The notes beneath the pieces were generated by a model. That model saw only the letters and a program-made list of their open reading frames with translations, made no database searches and was not told the origin of the DNA. Of a stretch of 16,171 bases of DNA, positions 1 to 6,280 are shown one piece after another. Source of the DNA: an uncultured Cytophagaceae bacterium (lineage in GTDB: Bacteria; Bacteroidota; Bacteroidia; Cytophagales; Spirosomataceae); assembly GCA_903837305.1 (NCBI GenBank), contig CAILUB010000100.1:1-16171 (forward strand). Direction: 5' to 3'. Position 1 is the stretch's first letter; each line of letters begins with the position of its first letter. The position numbers and the translations under genes are program-made.

Positions 1-108
1 ATTGTGACCACCAATACCTTCCGCCGCATCGATGTGCACGGGTATGGGAGAGGAGCCTTTGGCCTCGAAATGAAAATCTTGATCTAAGCGATTTAATACT
101 ACTTCCAT
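1..108 (-). CDS. OsmC-family protein, N-terminal fragment (runs off the window)
   Basis: Only the first 36 codons are present; the gene continues past the left edge. The ATG lies at 106-108 on the minus strand. The peptide begins MEVVLNRLDQDFHFEAKG and reaches VHIDAAEGIGGHN, which matches the N-terminal beta-strand region of OsmC/Ohr-like proteins, where a VHID...AIGGHN segment precedes a GxRPMELL stretch that would lie just outside the window. The family includes thiol-dependent peroxidases and uncharacterised OsmC-like redox proteins; the catalytic cysteines are not visible, so the exact activity cannot be stated. The start is only 3 nt after the stop of the upstream phosphatase gene, so the two are probably co-transcribed and the ribosome binding site would lie inside that gene's end. 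Confidence 0.75.
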   Translation of the reverse strand, partial: MEVVLNRLDQDFHFEAKGSSPIPVHIDAAEGIGGHN

Positions 109-111
109 GGC

Positions 112-1416
112 TTATTTTAATAAATTGGATTTAAGTTCTTTGGTCCATAAAACCTCTCCTTTCACGTTGAAAAGGGTAATGGTTAACGTGCGATCCTTTA
201 AGGGACCGGTCACCTCTATTTTAGAGAAGGCTCTTTCTTGAACTAAAGTTCCAGGAACTAAGGTCTCGTTGTAATCTAACTTCACCGCATCAGCCTTTCC
301 AGCAGTCATCGGAGAAACCGTCAAATCATAGAGTGGGTAGGTGCCTTCGCGCTCTAATTTGTTCAAATCTGAGATATGGCGATCGCCCGTAAAAAAGAGG
401 ACCCCTGGAATCTTACGGTTCTTTAATTCTTTCAATAAATAGGTTCTCTCCGCCTCGTAGTTCGCCATGTTTTCGAATACTTTGGCAGGGCTTACTACCT
501 GACCTCCGTTGACGATTATTTTGAAACTGGCTCTAGAGGTAGACAATTGATCTAATAACCAAGTCATTTGCTTAGGACCCCAGTAATCTTTATTTGGGTC
601 ATTTAATTCGTTTGGTGCCTTGTTCCAACGGTCATCCATTAGGAAGAATTCGACGTCCGCCCATTGGAATTTTCCGGTAATACCTTCGTTGGGAAAGGCA
701 AAATTTGGATTTCCCCAATACATTTTGAACATCTCTAAGGACGTGTATTTCATCGTAAAAGAGCGGTCTGCATCATTTGGGCCATAATCATGATCATCCC
801 AAATGGCGTATTGGTGCACACTTCCGAGTAGGGGTTGAATGGATTTAACCGCACGTGCATGATCATTTCGATGGATCATCCCCGTTCTGGTATAATCGGG
901 TTCGCGGTAATAGAAATTATCTCCGCCCCACAACATAAAATCAGCTTTCTTTGCGTACATCGATGCATAAACCTCATCTGCGCCACCATAAGGACGTCCA
1001 GGGCGATCCGTTGCTTCTTCATTTACATAGTTACACGTTCCGAAAAGGAAAGAAAAAGCAGGAGGATCTTTGCGGTATTGCCAAAGTTCCTGCGTTTGGA
1101 ATTCTAGCGGATAATCAATGGCTATTTTTTTGCCATTCACCAGTACCTCGTATTCGTATTTCTTGCCCATTGTTACCTCATCAGCGATGATGCGTGCGAT
1201 GTAGGCGTTTGATTTTTCTGTAGATACAGGATCCGTCTTATGAATCGTTTTATCCCCTTTTTCCCAGTAATTTATACTCACATTAGCTGGTTTTTCGGTT
1301 TGAAGCCAAACCAATACTTCCTTCATTTCAGAATAGCCTAACATCGGACCACTCTTGATTTGTGCACTCACAAATAGCGGTGCAAGGAGTAATAAGGCGA
1401 TTAATATTCTTTTCAT
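112..1416 (-). CDS. PhoD-like secreted metallophosphatase
   Basis: This 434-residue protein has an N-terminal signal peptide (hydrophobic residues 4-17, likely cleavage after VSA at about 18), so it probably acts in the periplasm or outside the cell. Residues about 20-110 form a beta-rich PhoD_N-like domain. The metallophosphatase core follows, with visible metal-ligand motifs GTCNY (126-130), GGDNFYY (164-170), WDDHD (206-210), MDDRW (260-264) and GDRH (344-347). These fit PhoD-like alkaline phosphatases and phosphodiesterases, which release phosphate from phosphoesters using Fe/Ca metals. The substrate is not predictable and a phospholipase-D-like or phytase-like role is also possible. The start is supported by the signal peptide beginning MKRIL. 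Translation runs into the OsmC-family gene with a 3-nt gap. It is divergent from lysA across 40 nt; a GAAATTTG sequence at 1453-1446 on the minus strand is a 7/8 match to the TAnnTTTG -7 element and may be its promoter. Confidence 0.9.
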   Translation of the reverse strand: MKRILIALLLLAPLFVSAQIKSGPMLGYSEMKEVLVWLQTEKPANVSINYWEKGDKTIHKTDPVSTEKSNAYIARIIADEVTMGKKYEYEVLVNGKKIAIDYPLEFQTQELWQYRKDPPAFSFLFGTCNYVNEEATDRPGRPYGGADEVYASMYAKKADFMLWGGDNFYYREPDYTRTGMIHRNDHARAVKSIQPLLGSVHQYAIWDDHDYGPNDADRSFTMKYTSLEMFKMYWGNPNFAFPNEGITGKFQWADVEFFLMDDRWNKAPNELNDPNKDYWGPKQMTWLLDQLSTSRASFKIIVNGGQVVSPAKVFENMANYEAERTYLLKELKNRKIPGVLFFTGDRHISDLNKLEREGTYPLYDLTVSPMTAGKADAVKLDYNETLVPGTLVQERAFSKIEVTGPLKDRTLTITLFNVKGEVLWTKELKSNLLK

Positions 1417-1430
1417 ATTCGTTAGATTAG

Positions 1431-1438
1431 TATCTTTG
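1431..1438 (+). promoter_or_regulatory. Bacteroidota-type -7 element upstream of lysA
   Basis: TATCTTTG is an exact match to the Bacteroidota -7 consensus TAnnTTTG. It ends 18 nt before the lysA ATG, giving a short leader. No convincing TTG/TTTG -33 element is seen 19-21 nt upstream. It sits in the 40-nt divergent gap between the phosphatase gene and lysA, so the two promoters would be back to back. Confidence 0.55.
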
Positions 1439-1456
1439 TGGCTTACAAATTTCGCT

Positions 1457-2689
1457 ATGGCATATTATTCAATTCAGAACATTCCTTTAACAGATTTGGC
1501 CAAAGAATTTGGTACACCACTCTATGTATACGATGCCGACAAAATTAGGGAAAAAATCTCGGTTTTGAGAGGTGCTTTTGAAGGAATTGATTTGACTATA
1601 AAATATGCCGCGAAGGCGAACACGAATTTGTCCATTTTACGCTTAATGCGCGAGAATGGGGTCGATATGGATGTGGTATCACCACAGGAATTAGAGTTAG
1701 GTTTGATCGCCGGATACGAAGGATCTAACATAACATTTACGCCATCAGGAGTTCATTTTTCTGAGATTGAATATGCGGTTTCCAAAGGGTCAATCGTCAA
1801 CCTCGATAATTTATCAGTATTGGAAAAATTTGGCCAAACATACGGTTCCTCCCAGCCTTGTATGATTCGCATTAAACCTCACGTTTTTGGAGGTGGAAAT
1901 GAAAAAATTATGACGGCTCACCCGGAATCGAAATTTGGTATTTCGATCCACCAAAAAGAAGAGATTTTAGCCCTAGTTGAAAAATATAAAATCAATGTGA
2001 TTGGTTTACACCAGCATACCGGTTCTGATATCAAGGACGGAAAGACCTTCGAGCAGGCTGCATCAGCCCTTTTTGACTTTGCCTATGACTTCAAGGATTT
2101 GCAAATCATCGATCTTGGTGGCGGATTCAAGGTTCCCTATTCTCCAGAAGATCCAGGAGTAAACATGAAAGAAGTAGGCCAAATCATGAGCAACGCTTTT
2201 CGTGCTTTCTGCCTAAAATACGGCCGCGAACTACGTCTTTGGGTTGAACCTGGTAAGTTTTTAGTGAGTGAATCAGGTACTTTCTTAACAGAAACCAATG
2301 TAGTAAAACGCGATCCCATAAAAACATTTGTGGGGATAAATTCTGGCTTGAATCATTTAATTCGCCCCATGATGTATGGTTCTTACCACTACATTTTCAA
2401 TGCCTCGAATCAAGATTCTTCGAAGCAAGAACAATATCGGGTGACGGGTTATATCTGTGAAACCGATACCTTCTCGTTTGACTTGAAAGGGAAAGAAAAT
2501 GAACGCCTATTAAATGAAGTGAAAGAAGGCGATATCATTGCCTTAGCGAATGCTGGAGCCTATGGCTTTACGATGGCTTCGCATTATAATTCCCGTTATT
2601 TACCTGCTGAGGTGTTAGTGGATGGGGGTGTTGCGCGGGTGATTCGGAGAAGAGAGAGGCTGGAGGATATACTACGCAATCAAGAGTAG
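1457..2689 (+). CDS. lysA: Diaminopimelate decarboxylase
   Basis: This 410-residue PLP enzyme decarboxylates meso-diaminopimelate to L-lysine, the last step of lysine synthesis, in the cytoplasm. It has the fold-type III (alanine racemase-like) barrel followed by a beta domain. Visible landmarks: PLP lysine K53 in YAAKANTN, HQHTGS (186-190), the phosphate-binding GGGF (221-224), EPGK (264-267), the partner-subunit cysteine motif CETDTF (C334), and AGAYG (Y369). Length is normal for the family. I chose the ATG at 1457 because homology begins there (MAYYSIQNIPLTDLAKEFGTP), it follows a good -7 element, and the frame's upstream extension to 1355 would run across the promoter into the phosphatase gene. 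The last codons and the TAG stop lie in an AGAGTAG-type repeat tract, so the C-terminal tail may have been reshaped by it. A strong terminator follows at 2740-2771. Confidence 0.93.
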   Translation: MAYYSIQNIPLTDLAKEFGTPLYVYDADKIREKISVLRGAFEGIDLTIKYAAKANTNLSILRLMRENGVDMDVVSPQELELGLIAGYEGSNITFTPSGVHFSEIEYAVSKGSIVNLDNLSVLEKFGQTYGSSQPCMIRIKPHVFGGGNEKIMTAHPESKFGISIHQKEEILALVEKYKINVIGLHQHTGSDIKDGKTFEQAASALFDFAYDFKDLQIIDLGGGFKVPYSPEDPGVNMKEVGQIMSNAFRAFCLKYGRELRLWVEPGKFLVSESGTFLTETNVVKRDPIKTFVGINSGLNHLIRPMMYGSYHYIFNASNQDSSKQEQYRVTGYICETDTFSFDLKGKENERLLNEVKEGDIIALANAGAYGFTMASHYNSRYLPAEVLVDGGVARVIRRRERLEDILRNQE

Positions 2690-2720
2690 AGAGTAGAGAT
2701 AAGAGAGTAGAGAGTATAGA
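2684..2720. repeat. AGAGTAG-type short tandem tract at the lysA 3' end
   Basis: Imperfect tandem copies of AGAGTAG/AGAGTAT/AGATA run from the last codon of lysA to about 2720. The lysA TAG stop is part of the repeat. Closely related sequence (GAGAGTATAGAGTA) recurs in both arms of the hairpin at 4055-4169, so this is one member of a dispersed family rather than random low complexity. Confidence 0.7.
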
Positions 2721-2739
2721 TGTAAAGCATAAAGATGGA

Positions 2740-2771
2740 ATCAAAAAAGGGGCATTTGCCCCTTTTTTGAT
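2740..2771. terminator. Bidirectional intrinsic terminator after lysA
   Basis: A perfect 15-bp inverted repeat, ATCAAAAAAGGGGCA, is separated from its complement by only TT. The GGGGCA/TGCCCC core with A6 and T6 flanks makes a Rho-independent terminator on either strand. It lies 50 nt after the lysA stop and about 73 nt beyond the stop of the converging 7TM-AraC gene, so it can serve both. Confidence 0.9.
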
Positions 2772-2780
2772 GGATATGGT

Positions 2781-2800
2781 GTCAGTGGACAGTGGTCAGT
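2781..2800. repeat. CAGTGGACAGTGGTCAGT-type repeat copy
   Basis: The 20 bases GTCAGTGGACAGTGGTCAGT share GTGGACAGT with the left outer arm (4055-4073) and GTGGTCAGT, as reverse complement, with the right outer arm (4151-4169) of the hairpin beyond the 7TM-AraC gene. A further AGTCAGTA follows at 2813-2820. It lies between the terminator and the end of the regulator gene. Confidence 0.65.
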
Positions 2801-2844
2801 CCGGAGGGAATGAGTCAGTAGGAATGGTGTAACAAGATCGATAT

Positions 2845-4038
2845 TTACTTTTTTTCCAAAGATTTAATGTAGGCTGATGGGGTTATACCCGTTTGTTCCT
2901 TGAAGGCATCGATGAATTTCGATCTCGAGGCAAATCCTGCATTGGATGAAATGGCTTCAATGGTGATTTTTTTGGAATCACCTGATTTAATCATTTCAAT
3001 AGCGTAGTCTATACGCAATTTCTTTTTCCAATCGCTAAATGACATACCTAAGTGCGTATTAAAATAGAGAGAAAGCGTCCTTTCCGGGATTTTTAAATCA
3101 AAAGCTGTCTGAGCGATGGAGAATTCCTTTTTTGTGAAAGGACGACTGATTAGGTAGCTGGCTAATTCCTCATCAATCTCAAAATTAATTTCTACGGGTT
3201 TTCTTTTCTTAGGGAGATTTGACCTGATGTCACTGAATAAACTGCCATTTAATGTGTCTGGGATGAAGGAGACGTTTCCATAGAGAATTTTGGGAAACAA
3301 AAACAGGCATAAATTCTGTAGAAAAAATCCACCACCTGCCACTGTTAAGTAATGGTTCTTCGAGGTGAAAATTTTCGTGTAGGCCTCGCTTTCAAAATCA
3401 AAATAAATACCTACAACATGCAAAATATGTAAAACACTATTGCTCGAAATGACAAACTGAATAGCACATAGTAAATAAATCCACCTTTTTAGTATGGCAT
3501 GATTCGTGGATAACTGACCAAAATTCACCTTCGTTTTTTTCGAATAAATGGTAAAATAGATCAAGGATAGAAGGCAATAAGCGATTAAATGCAGGGACCT
3601 GGAAATGAGAATAAATTCAAATGAAACAAATTGAAAATCAAGTGAATATTTCAGCGTTACATTAACTATTTCATGTGCAATTCTTGATTTTTCCTCAAAT
3701 GGAAGTGTCGTAAATGGCAGACAATTAATCACAATAAATGCTGCTGGGATCAGATGCAGAAAGTCTACTTTTTCTAATTTATGATTATTAGTCACCATTG
3801 TTTTGACATAAAAAAACAAAAAAGGACCTAATAGGAAGGAAAGCGGAAGCCAGTGAACGAAGCAAATGCCTTCCCAAAATGGATCAACCGTATAATGCAG
3901 TCCATAATATACGAGGACAATTAGATTGCAGCACAAGAAAAAAAGTGCTAAGAATGCATTTGATCTATTGAGTGAACTTAAGTAATAGATCAGAATAAAC
4001 GATGTGAAAATTCCAAATAAAGGGAAAATTATACCCAT
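2845..4038 (-). CDS. Membrane-bound AraC-type regulator with a seven-helix N-terminal domain
   Basis: The 397-residue protein has two parts. Residues 1 to about 255 contain about seven hydrophobic segments (roughly 3-21, 29-46, 60-79, 92-109, 147-164, 186-212, 231-252), so it is an integral membrane sensor domain. Residues about 285-397 form a C-terminal AraC/XylS helix-turn-helix pair; the second helix-turn-helix and family signature are clear in TIEAISSNAGFASRSKFIDA followed by FKEQTGITPSAYIKSL. This architecture is common in Bacteroidota as a one-component membrane receptor that binds DNA directly; the signal and target genes are unknown. The ATG at 4036-4038 precedes the first hydrophobic helix. 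It converges on lysA and is flanked on both sides by the same repeat family (2684-2800 and 4055-4169), which suggests an accessory insertion. No TAnnTTTG element is visible upstream, where the hairpin sits. Confidence 0.85.
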   Translation of the reverse strand: MGIIFPLFGIFTSFILIYYLSSLNRSNAFLALFFLCCNLIVLVYYGLHYTVDPFWEGICFVHWLPLSFLLGPFLFFYVKTMVTNNHKLEKVDFLHLIPAAFIVINCLPFTTLPFEEKSRIAHEIVNVTLKYSLDFQFVSFEFILISRSLHLIAYCLLSLIYFTIYSKKTKVNFGQLSTNHAILKRWIYLLCAIQFVISSNSVLHILHVVGIYFDFESEAYTKIFTSKNHYLTVAGGGFFLQNLCLFLFPKILYGNVSFIPDTLNGSLFSDIRSNLPKKRKPVEINFEIDEELASYLISRPFTKKEFSIAQTAFDLKIPERTLSLYFNTHLGMSFSDWKKKLRIDYAIEMIKSGDSKKITIEAISSNAGFASRSKFIDAFKEQTGITPSAYIKSLEKK

Positions 4039-4054
4039 AAATTTTATGATAAAT

Positions 4055-4169
4055 AGTGGACAGTAATCAGTAGTTTTTAGATTAGAGAGTATAGAGTAAA
4101 GATAAAATTAACCATCTCTACTCTATACTCTCTAATCTTTACTCTAAATTCTACTGACCACTGTCTACT
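4055..4169. repeat. 115-nt imperfect hairpin built from the dispersed repeats
   Basis: Two nested inverted repeats form one long stem. The inner arms are 24 nt each (4080-4103 and 4114-4137, GATTAGAGAGTATAGAGT core) with one mismatch around a 10-nt AT-rich loop. The outer arms are 19 nt each (4055-4073 and 4151-4169, beginning AGTGGACAGT on the left) with three mismatches. The unpaired segments between them are unequal (6 and 13 nt). It fills most of the 181-nt gap between the ATP-grasp stop and the 7TM-AraC start, both on the minus strand. It lacks a terminal T-run on either side, so it is not a standard terminator, though it could still attenuate transcription or stabilise an mRNA end. It shares sequence with 2684-2720 and 2781-2800. 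Confidence 0.85.
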
Positions 4170-4219
4170 GTTTGAGGGGCGAATTTATTTGAATTTTCAA
4201 CGAATTAGACCCTACTGTA

Positions 4220-5650
4220 TTAATACATAACCCACGTATCCTTCGACCCACCCCCTTGCGACGAATTAACTACAAGCGAATCTTTTCTCAAAGCTACACG
4301 GGTTAACCCCCCGGGCATCACATTCACTCCATCGCCATACAGAATATAGGGTCTGAGATCCACGTGGCGACCTTCTGCATGATCTTCGATCAAACAAGGA
4401 ACACGTGATAAAGAGATGGTAGGTTGCGCGATATAATTTCTCGGATTGTTTAGGATTAAAGCTTTGAATTTTTCTTGTTCTTCTTTGGTAGATTTTGGCC
4501 CAATTAACATACCATAACCACCTGCCTCATTTGCTTCTTTTACCACTAATTTCTCAATGTTTGCTAACACATAGTTGCGGTCCTCTTCCTCAGAACAAAT
4601 GTAGGTCTTCACATTTTGAATGATGGGTTCTTCGTTTAGATAGTATTTAATGATTCGAGGAACGTAGGCATAAATTACTTTATCATCGGCTACACCGGTA
4701 CCCGGAGCATTTGCAATGGCGACTTTGCCATTTTTATACACTTCGAAAATGCCTGGGATTCCAATCATCGAGTCCGGGTTGAAGGCCTTTGGATCTAAAA
4801 ATGTATCATCTATGCGGCGGTATATGACGTCGACAATTTGGAAGCCTTTAGTGGTGCGCATTTTTACATAACCTTCATGAACGACTAAATCACGTGAATC
4901 AACCAATTCTACACCCATTTGTTGGGCGAGGTAGGAGTGCTCAAAATACGCTGAATTATAAATACCTGGCGTTAATACCACCACCGTAGGATCTGGACGG
5001 TCACTGATGAACCGTAGCATTTCTAATAACTTATTCGGGTAATCAGAAATGGATCTGATTTGTGATTTTGCGACTACCTCTGGAAAGGTTTGTTTAAGTA
5101 ATTCCCTGTTTTCCATCATGTACGAAACACCGGATGGGCAGCGCAGGTTGTCTTCCAAAATCATATATTCTCCATCAGCTCCTCTAATTAAATCGGTGCC
5201 AGTAATATGGATATAGATGTTTTTAGGTGGTTTAATGCCAATGCATGCTTTTAAAAAGTCTTTAGAAGAGTGTATGACTTCGGCTGGAATGATTCCGTCT
5301 TTGATGATTTTTTGGTCTGAGTAAATATCATTCAAAAACAAATTTAAGGCGGTGATTCGCTGTATTAATCCTTTTTCAATTTTTTCCCATTCTTTTGCTT
5401 CCACAATACGTGGGATGATATCCACGGGCATGATACGTTCTGTTCCTTCATTTTCTGAGTATACATTAAACGTGATGCCCATGGCCATTAAGGCTCTTTC
5501 TGCCGACTGTTGTCGGCGTAAGAATTCTTCTTTAGAGAGTTGTTCGACACGTTCTTTAAAATGTTCATAACCAGCGCGGACACCCCCGTTCTCATCGAAC
5601 ATTTCATCGAAAAAACCTTCTGTATTGTAGTTGCTAAAGGAGAAATTCAT
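4220..5650 (-). CDS. Circularly permuted type-2 ATP-grasp protein (DUF404/DUF407 family)
   Basis: The 476-residue length and sequence fit a full-length member of the circularly permuted ATP-grasp family, whose members are predicted ATP-dependent amide/peptide ligases; the substrates are not known. Recognisable conserved blocks are LEDNLRCPSGVSYMMENR (165-182), VIYRRIDD (275-282), NAPGTGVADDK (314-324), KEANEAGGYGM (371-381), EGRHVDLRPY (426-435), PGGLTRVALR (446-455) and the C-terminal SSQGGGSKDTWV (463-474). No signal peptide is seen, so it should be cytoplasmic. The family is usually followed by an alpha-E (DUF403) gene and often a transglutaminase-like gene; here the next gene downstream is the 7TM-AraC regulator, after a repeat hairpin, so this copy is an orphan within the window. 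The ATG at 5648-5650 fits the family N-terminus (NTEGFFDEMFDENG). It is divergent from ogt across 149 nt that contain a perfect inverted repeat. Confidence 0.9.
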   Translation of the reverse strand: MNFSFSNYNTEGFFDEMFDENGGVRAGYEHFKERVEQLSKEEFLRRQQSAERALMAMGITFNVYSENEGTERIMPVDIIPRIVEAKEWEKIEKGLIQRITALNLFLNDIYSDQKIIKDGIIPAEVIHSSKDFLKACIGIKPPKNIYIHITGTDLIRGADGEYMILEDNLRCPSGVSYMMENRELLKQTFPEVVAKSQIRSISDYPNKLLEMLRFISDRPDPTVVVLTPGIYNSAYFEHSYLAQQMGVELVDSRDLVVHEGYVKMRTTKGFQIVDVIYRRIDDTFLDPKAFNPDSMIGIPGIFEVYKNGKVAIANAPGTGVADDKVIYAYVPRIIKYYLNEEPIIQNVKTYICSEEEDRNYVLANIEKLVVKEANEAGGYGMLIGPKSTKEEQEKFKALILNNPRNYIAQPTISLSRVPCLIEDHAEGRHVDLRPYILYGDGVNVMPGGLTRVALRKDSLVVNSSQGGGSKDTWVMY

Positions 5651-5734
5651 AATGTTATACGTTAAAATGCTTGATTTGGTTTTAATTTAGAATTTTATTC
5701 TTGTTTTGATTTTCCAAATCATTGATAATTTTTA

Positions 5735-5771
5735 AAATTTCCAATAATAGCCTCTTAATTATTGGAAATTT
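5735..5771. promoter_or_regulatory. Perfect 14-bp inverted repeat in the divergent ATP-grasp/ogt gap
   Basis: AAATTTCCAATAAT is followed by a 9-nt spacer and its exact reverse complement ATTATTGGAAATTT. The right arm ends 28 nt before the ogt ATG and the left arm begins 84 nt upstream of the ATP-grasp ATG, a suitable place for a dimeric regulator's operator near the ogt promoter. Alternatively it could form a weak AT-rich stem-loop. There is no T-run after it. I cannot name a regulator. Confidence 0.6.
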
Positions 5772-5799
5772 ACCATTTTTTGTGGGAAATTGAGGTCTT

Positions 5800-6267
5800 A
5801 TGGCGAACTCAGAATTTTATTTCTCTAGTCCGATTGGAATTTTACGCGTGGAATTAGCCGATGCTGGTTTGCGCTCTTGTTATTTTGTAGAGCAAGAAGA
5901 GGTAGAAATTCTACATCATCCTATTGAAATTCAGCAGATTAAAGGATATTTACAATCCTATTTTGATACGGGTATACTACAAAATTATCGGATTGATCCG
6001 TCTGTCGGAACATCCTTTCAACAAAAAGTGTGGTCTGCTTTAACAGAAATTCCGACTGGTTCCACTGCAACCTATGCTGAAATTGCCAAGCGCATAGATA
6101 TACCGAAAGGAGCCCAGGCAGTAGGTACTGCCAATGGTCAGAATCCGATTTTACTCTTCCATCCTTGCCACCGCGTCATTGGTTCCTCAGGTAAACTTGT
6201 GGGATACAGTGGCGGATTGTGGCGGAAGGAATGGTTATTAGCGAAGGAGGGAGCCACTTTATTTTAG
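5800..6267 (+). CDS. ogt: Methylated-DNA-[protein]-cysteine S-methyltransferase (Ogt/MGMT type)
   Basis: This 155-residue protein is a single-turnover repair enzyme that moves the methyl group from O6-methylguanine (and O4-methylthymine) to its own cysteine. The N-terminal beta domain is about residues 1-70. The C-terminal DNA-binding/active-site domain has VWSALTEIPTGSTATYAEIA (78-97), AVGTANGQNP (107-116), the active-site HPCHRVIG (acceptor C123) and YSGGLWRKEWLLAKE (136-150). Length is normal for Ogt. One oddity: the residue before AVG, normally the arginine finger that flips out the damaged base, is Gln106. The ATG at 5800 begins MANSEFYFSSPIG, a good family N-terminus. The polX-family gene starts 13 nt after its stop on the same strand, so the two may form a repair operon. 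A perfect inverted repeat lies just upstream. Confidence 0.92.
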   Translation: MANSEFYFSSPIGILRVELADAGLRSCYFVEQEEVEILHHPIEIQQIKGYLQSYFDTGILQNYRIDPSVGTSFQQKVWSALTEIPTGSTATYAEIAKRIDIPKGAQAVGTANGQNPILLFHPCHRVIGSSGKLVGYSGGLWRKEWLLAKEGATLF

Positions 6268-6269
6268 TT

Positions 6270-6277
6270 TATATTTG
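6270..6277 (+). promoter_or_regulatory. -7-like element directly before the polX start
   Basis: TATATTTG matches TAnnTTTG exactly and ends only 3 nt before the ATG at 6281. If used, transcription would begin at or within a base or two of the start codon, giving a leaderless mRNA. No clear TTG -33 element is present at the right spacing, so it may be a chance match in the ogt-polX gap. Confidence 0.35.
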
Positions 6278-6280
6278 TCT

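Noticed and set aside
835..1190. Two plus-strand open frames opposite the phosphatase gene
   Set aside because: They are low-quality translations antisense to a well-supported gene with no recognisable motif.
1355..1456. N-terminal extension of lysA to 1355
   Set aside because: It would cross the promoter and overlap the phosphatase signal peptide on the other strand, and family homology begins at the ATG at 1457.
2684..2720. CRISPR array or minisatellite
   Set aside because: The units are only about 7 nt with no spacers, and there are no cas genes.
4055..4169. Rho-independent terminator or insertion-sequence ends
   Set aside because: There is no T-run after the stem, no transposase frame between the arms and no target-site duplication I can see.
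6275..6280. TTG start for polX
   Set aside because: The TTG is part of a -7-like element and the ATG two codons later fits the family N-terminus.
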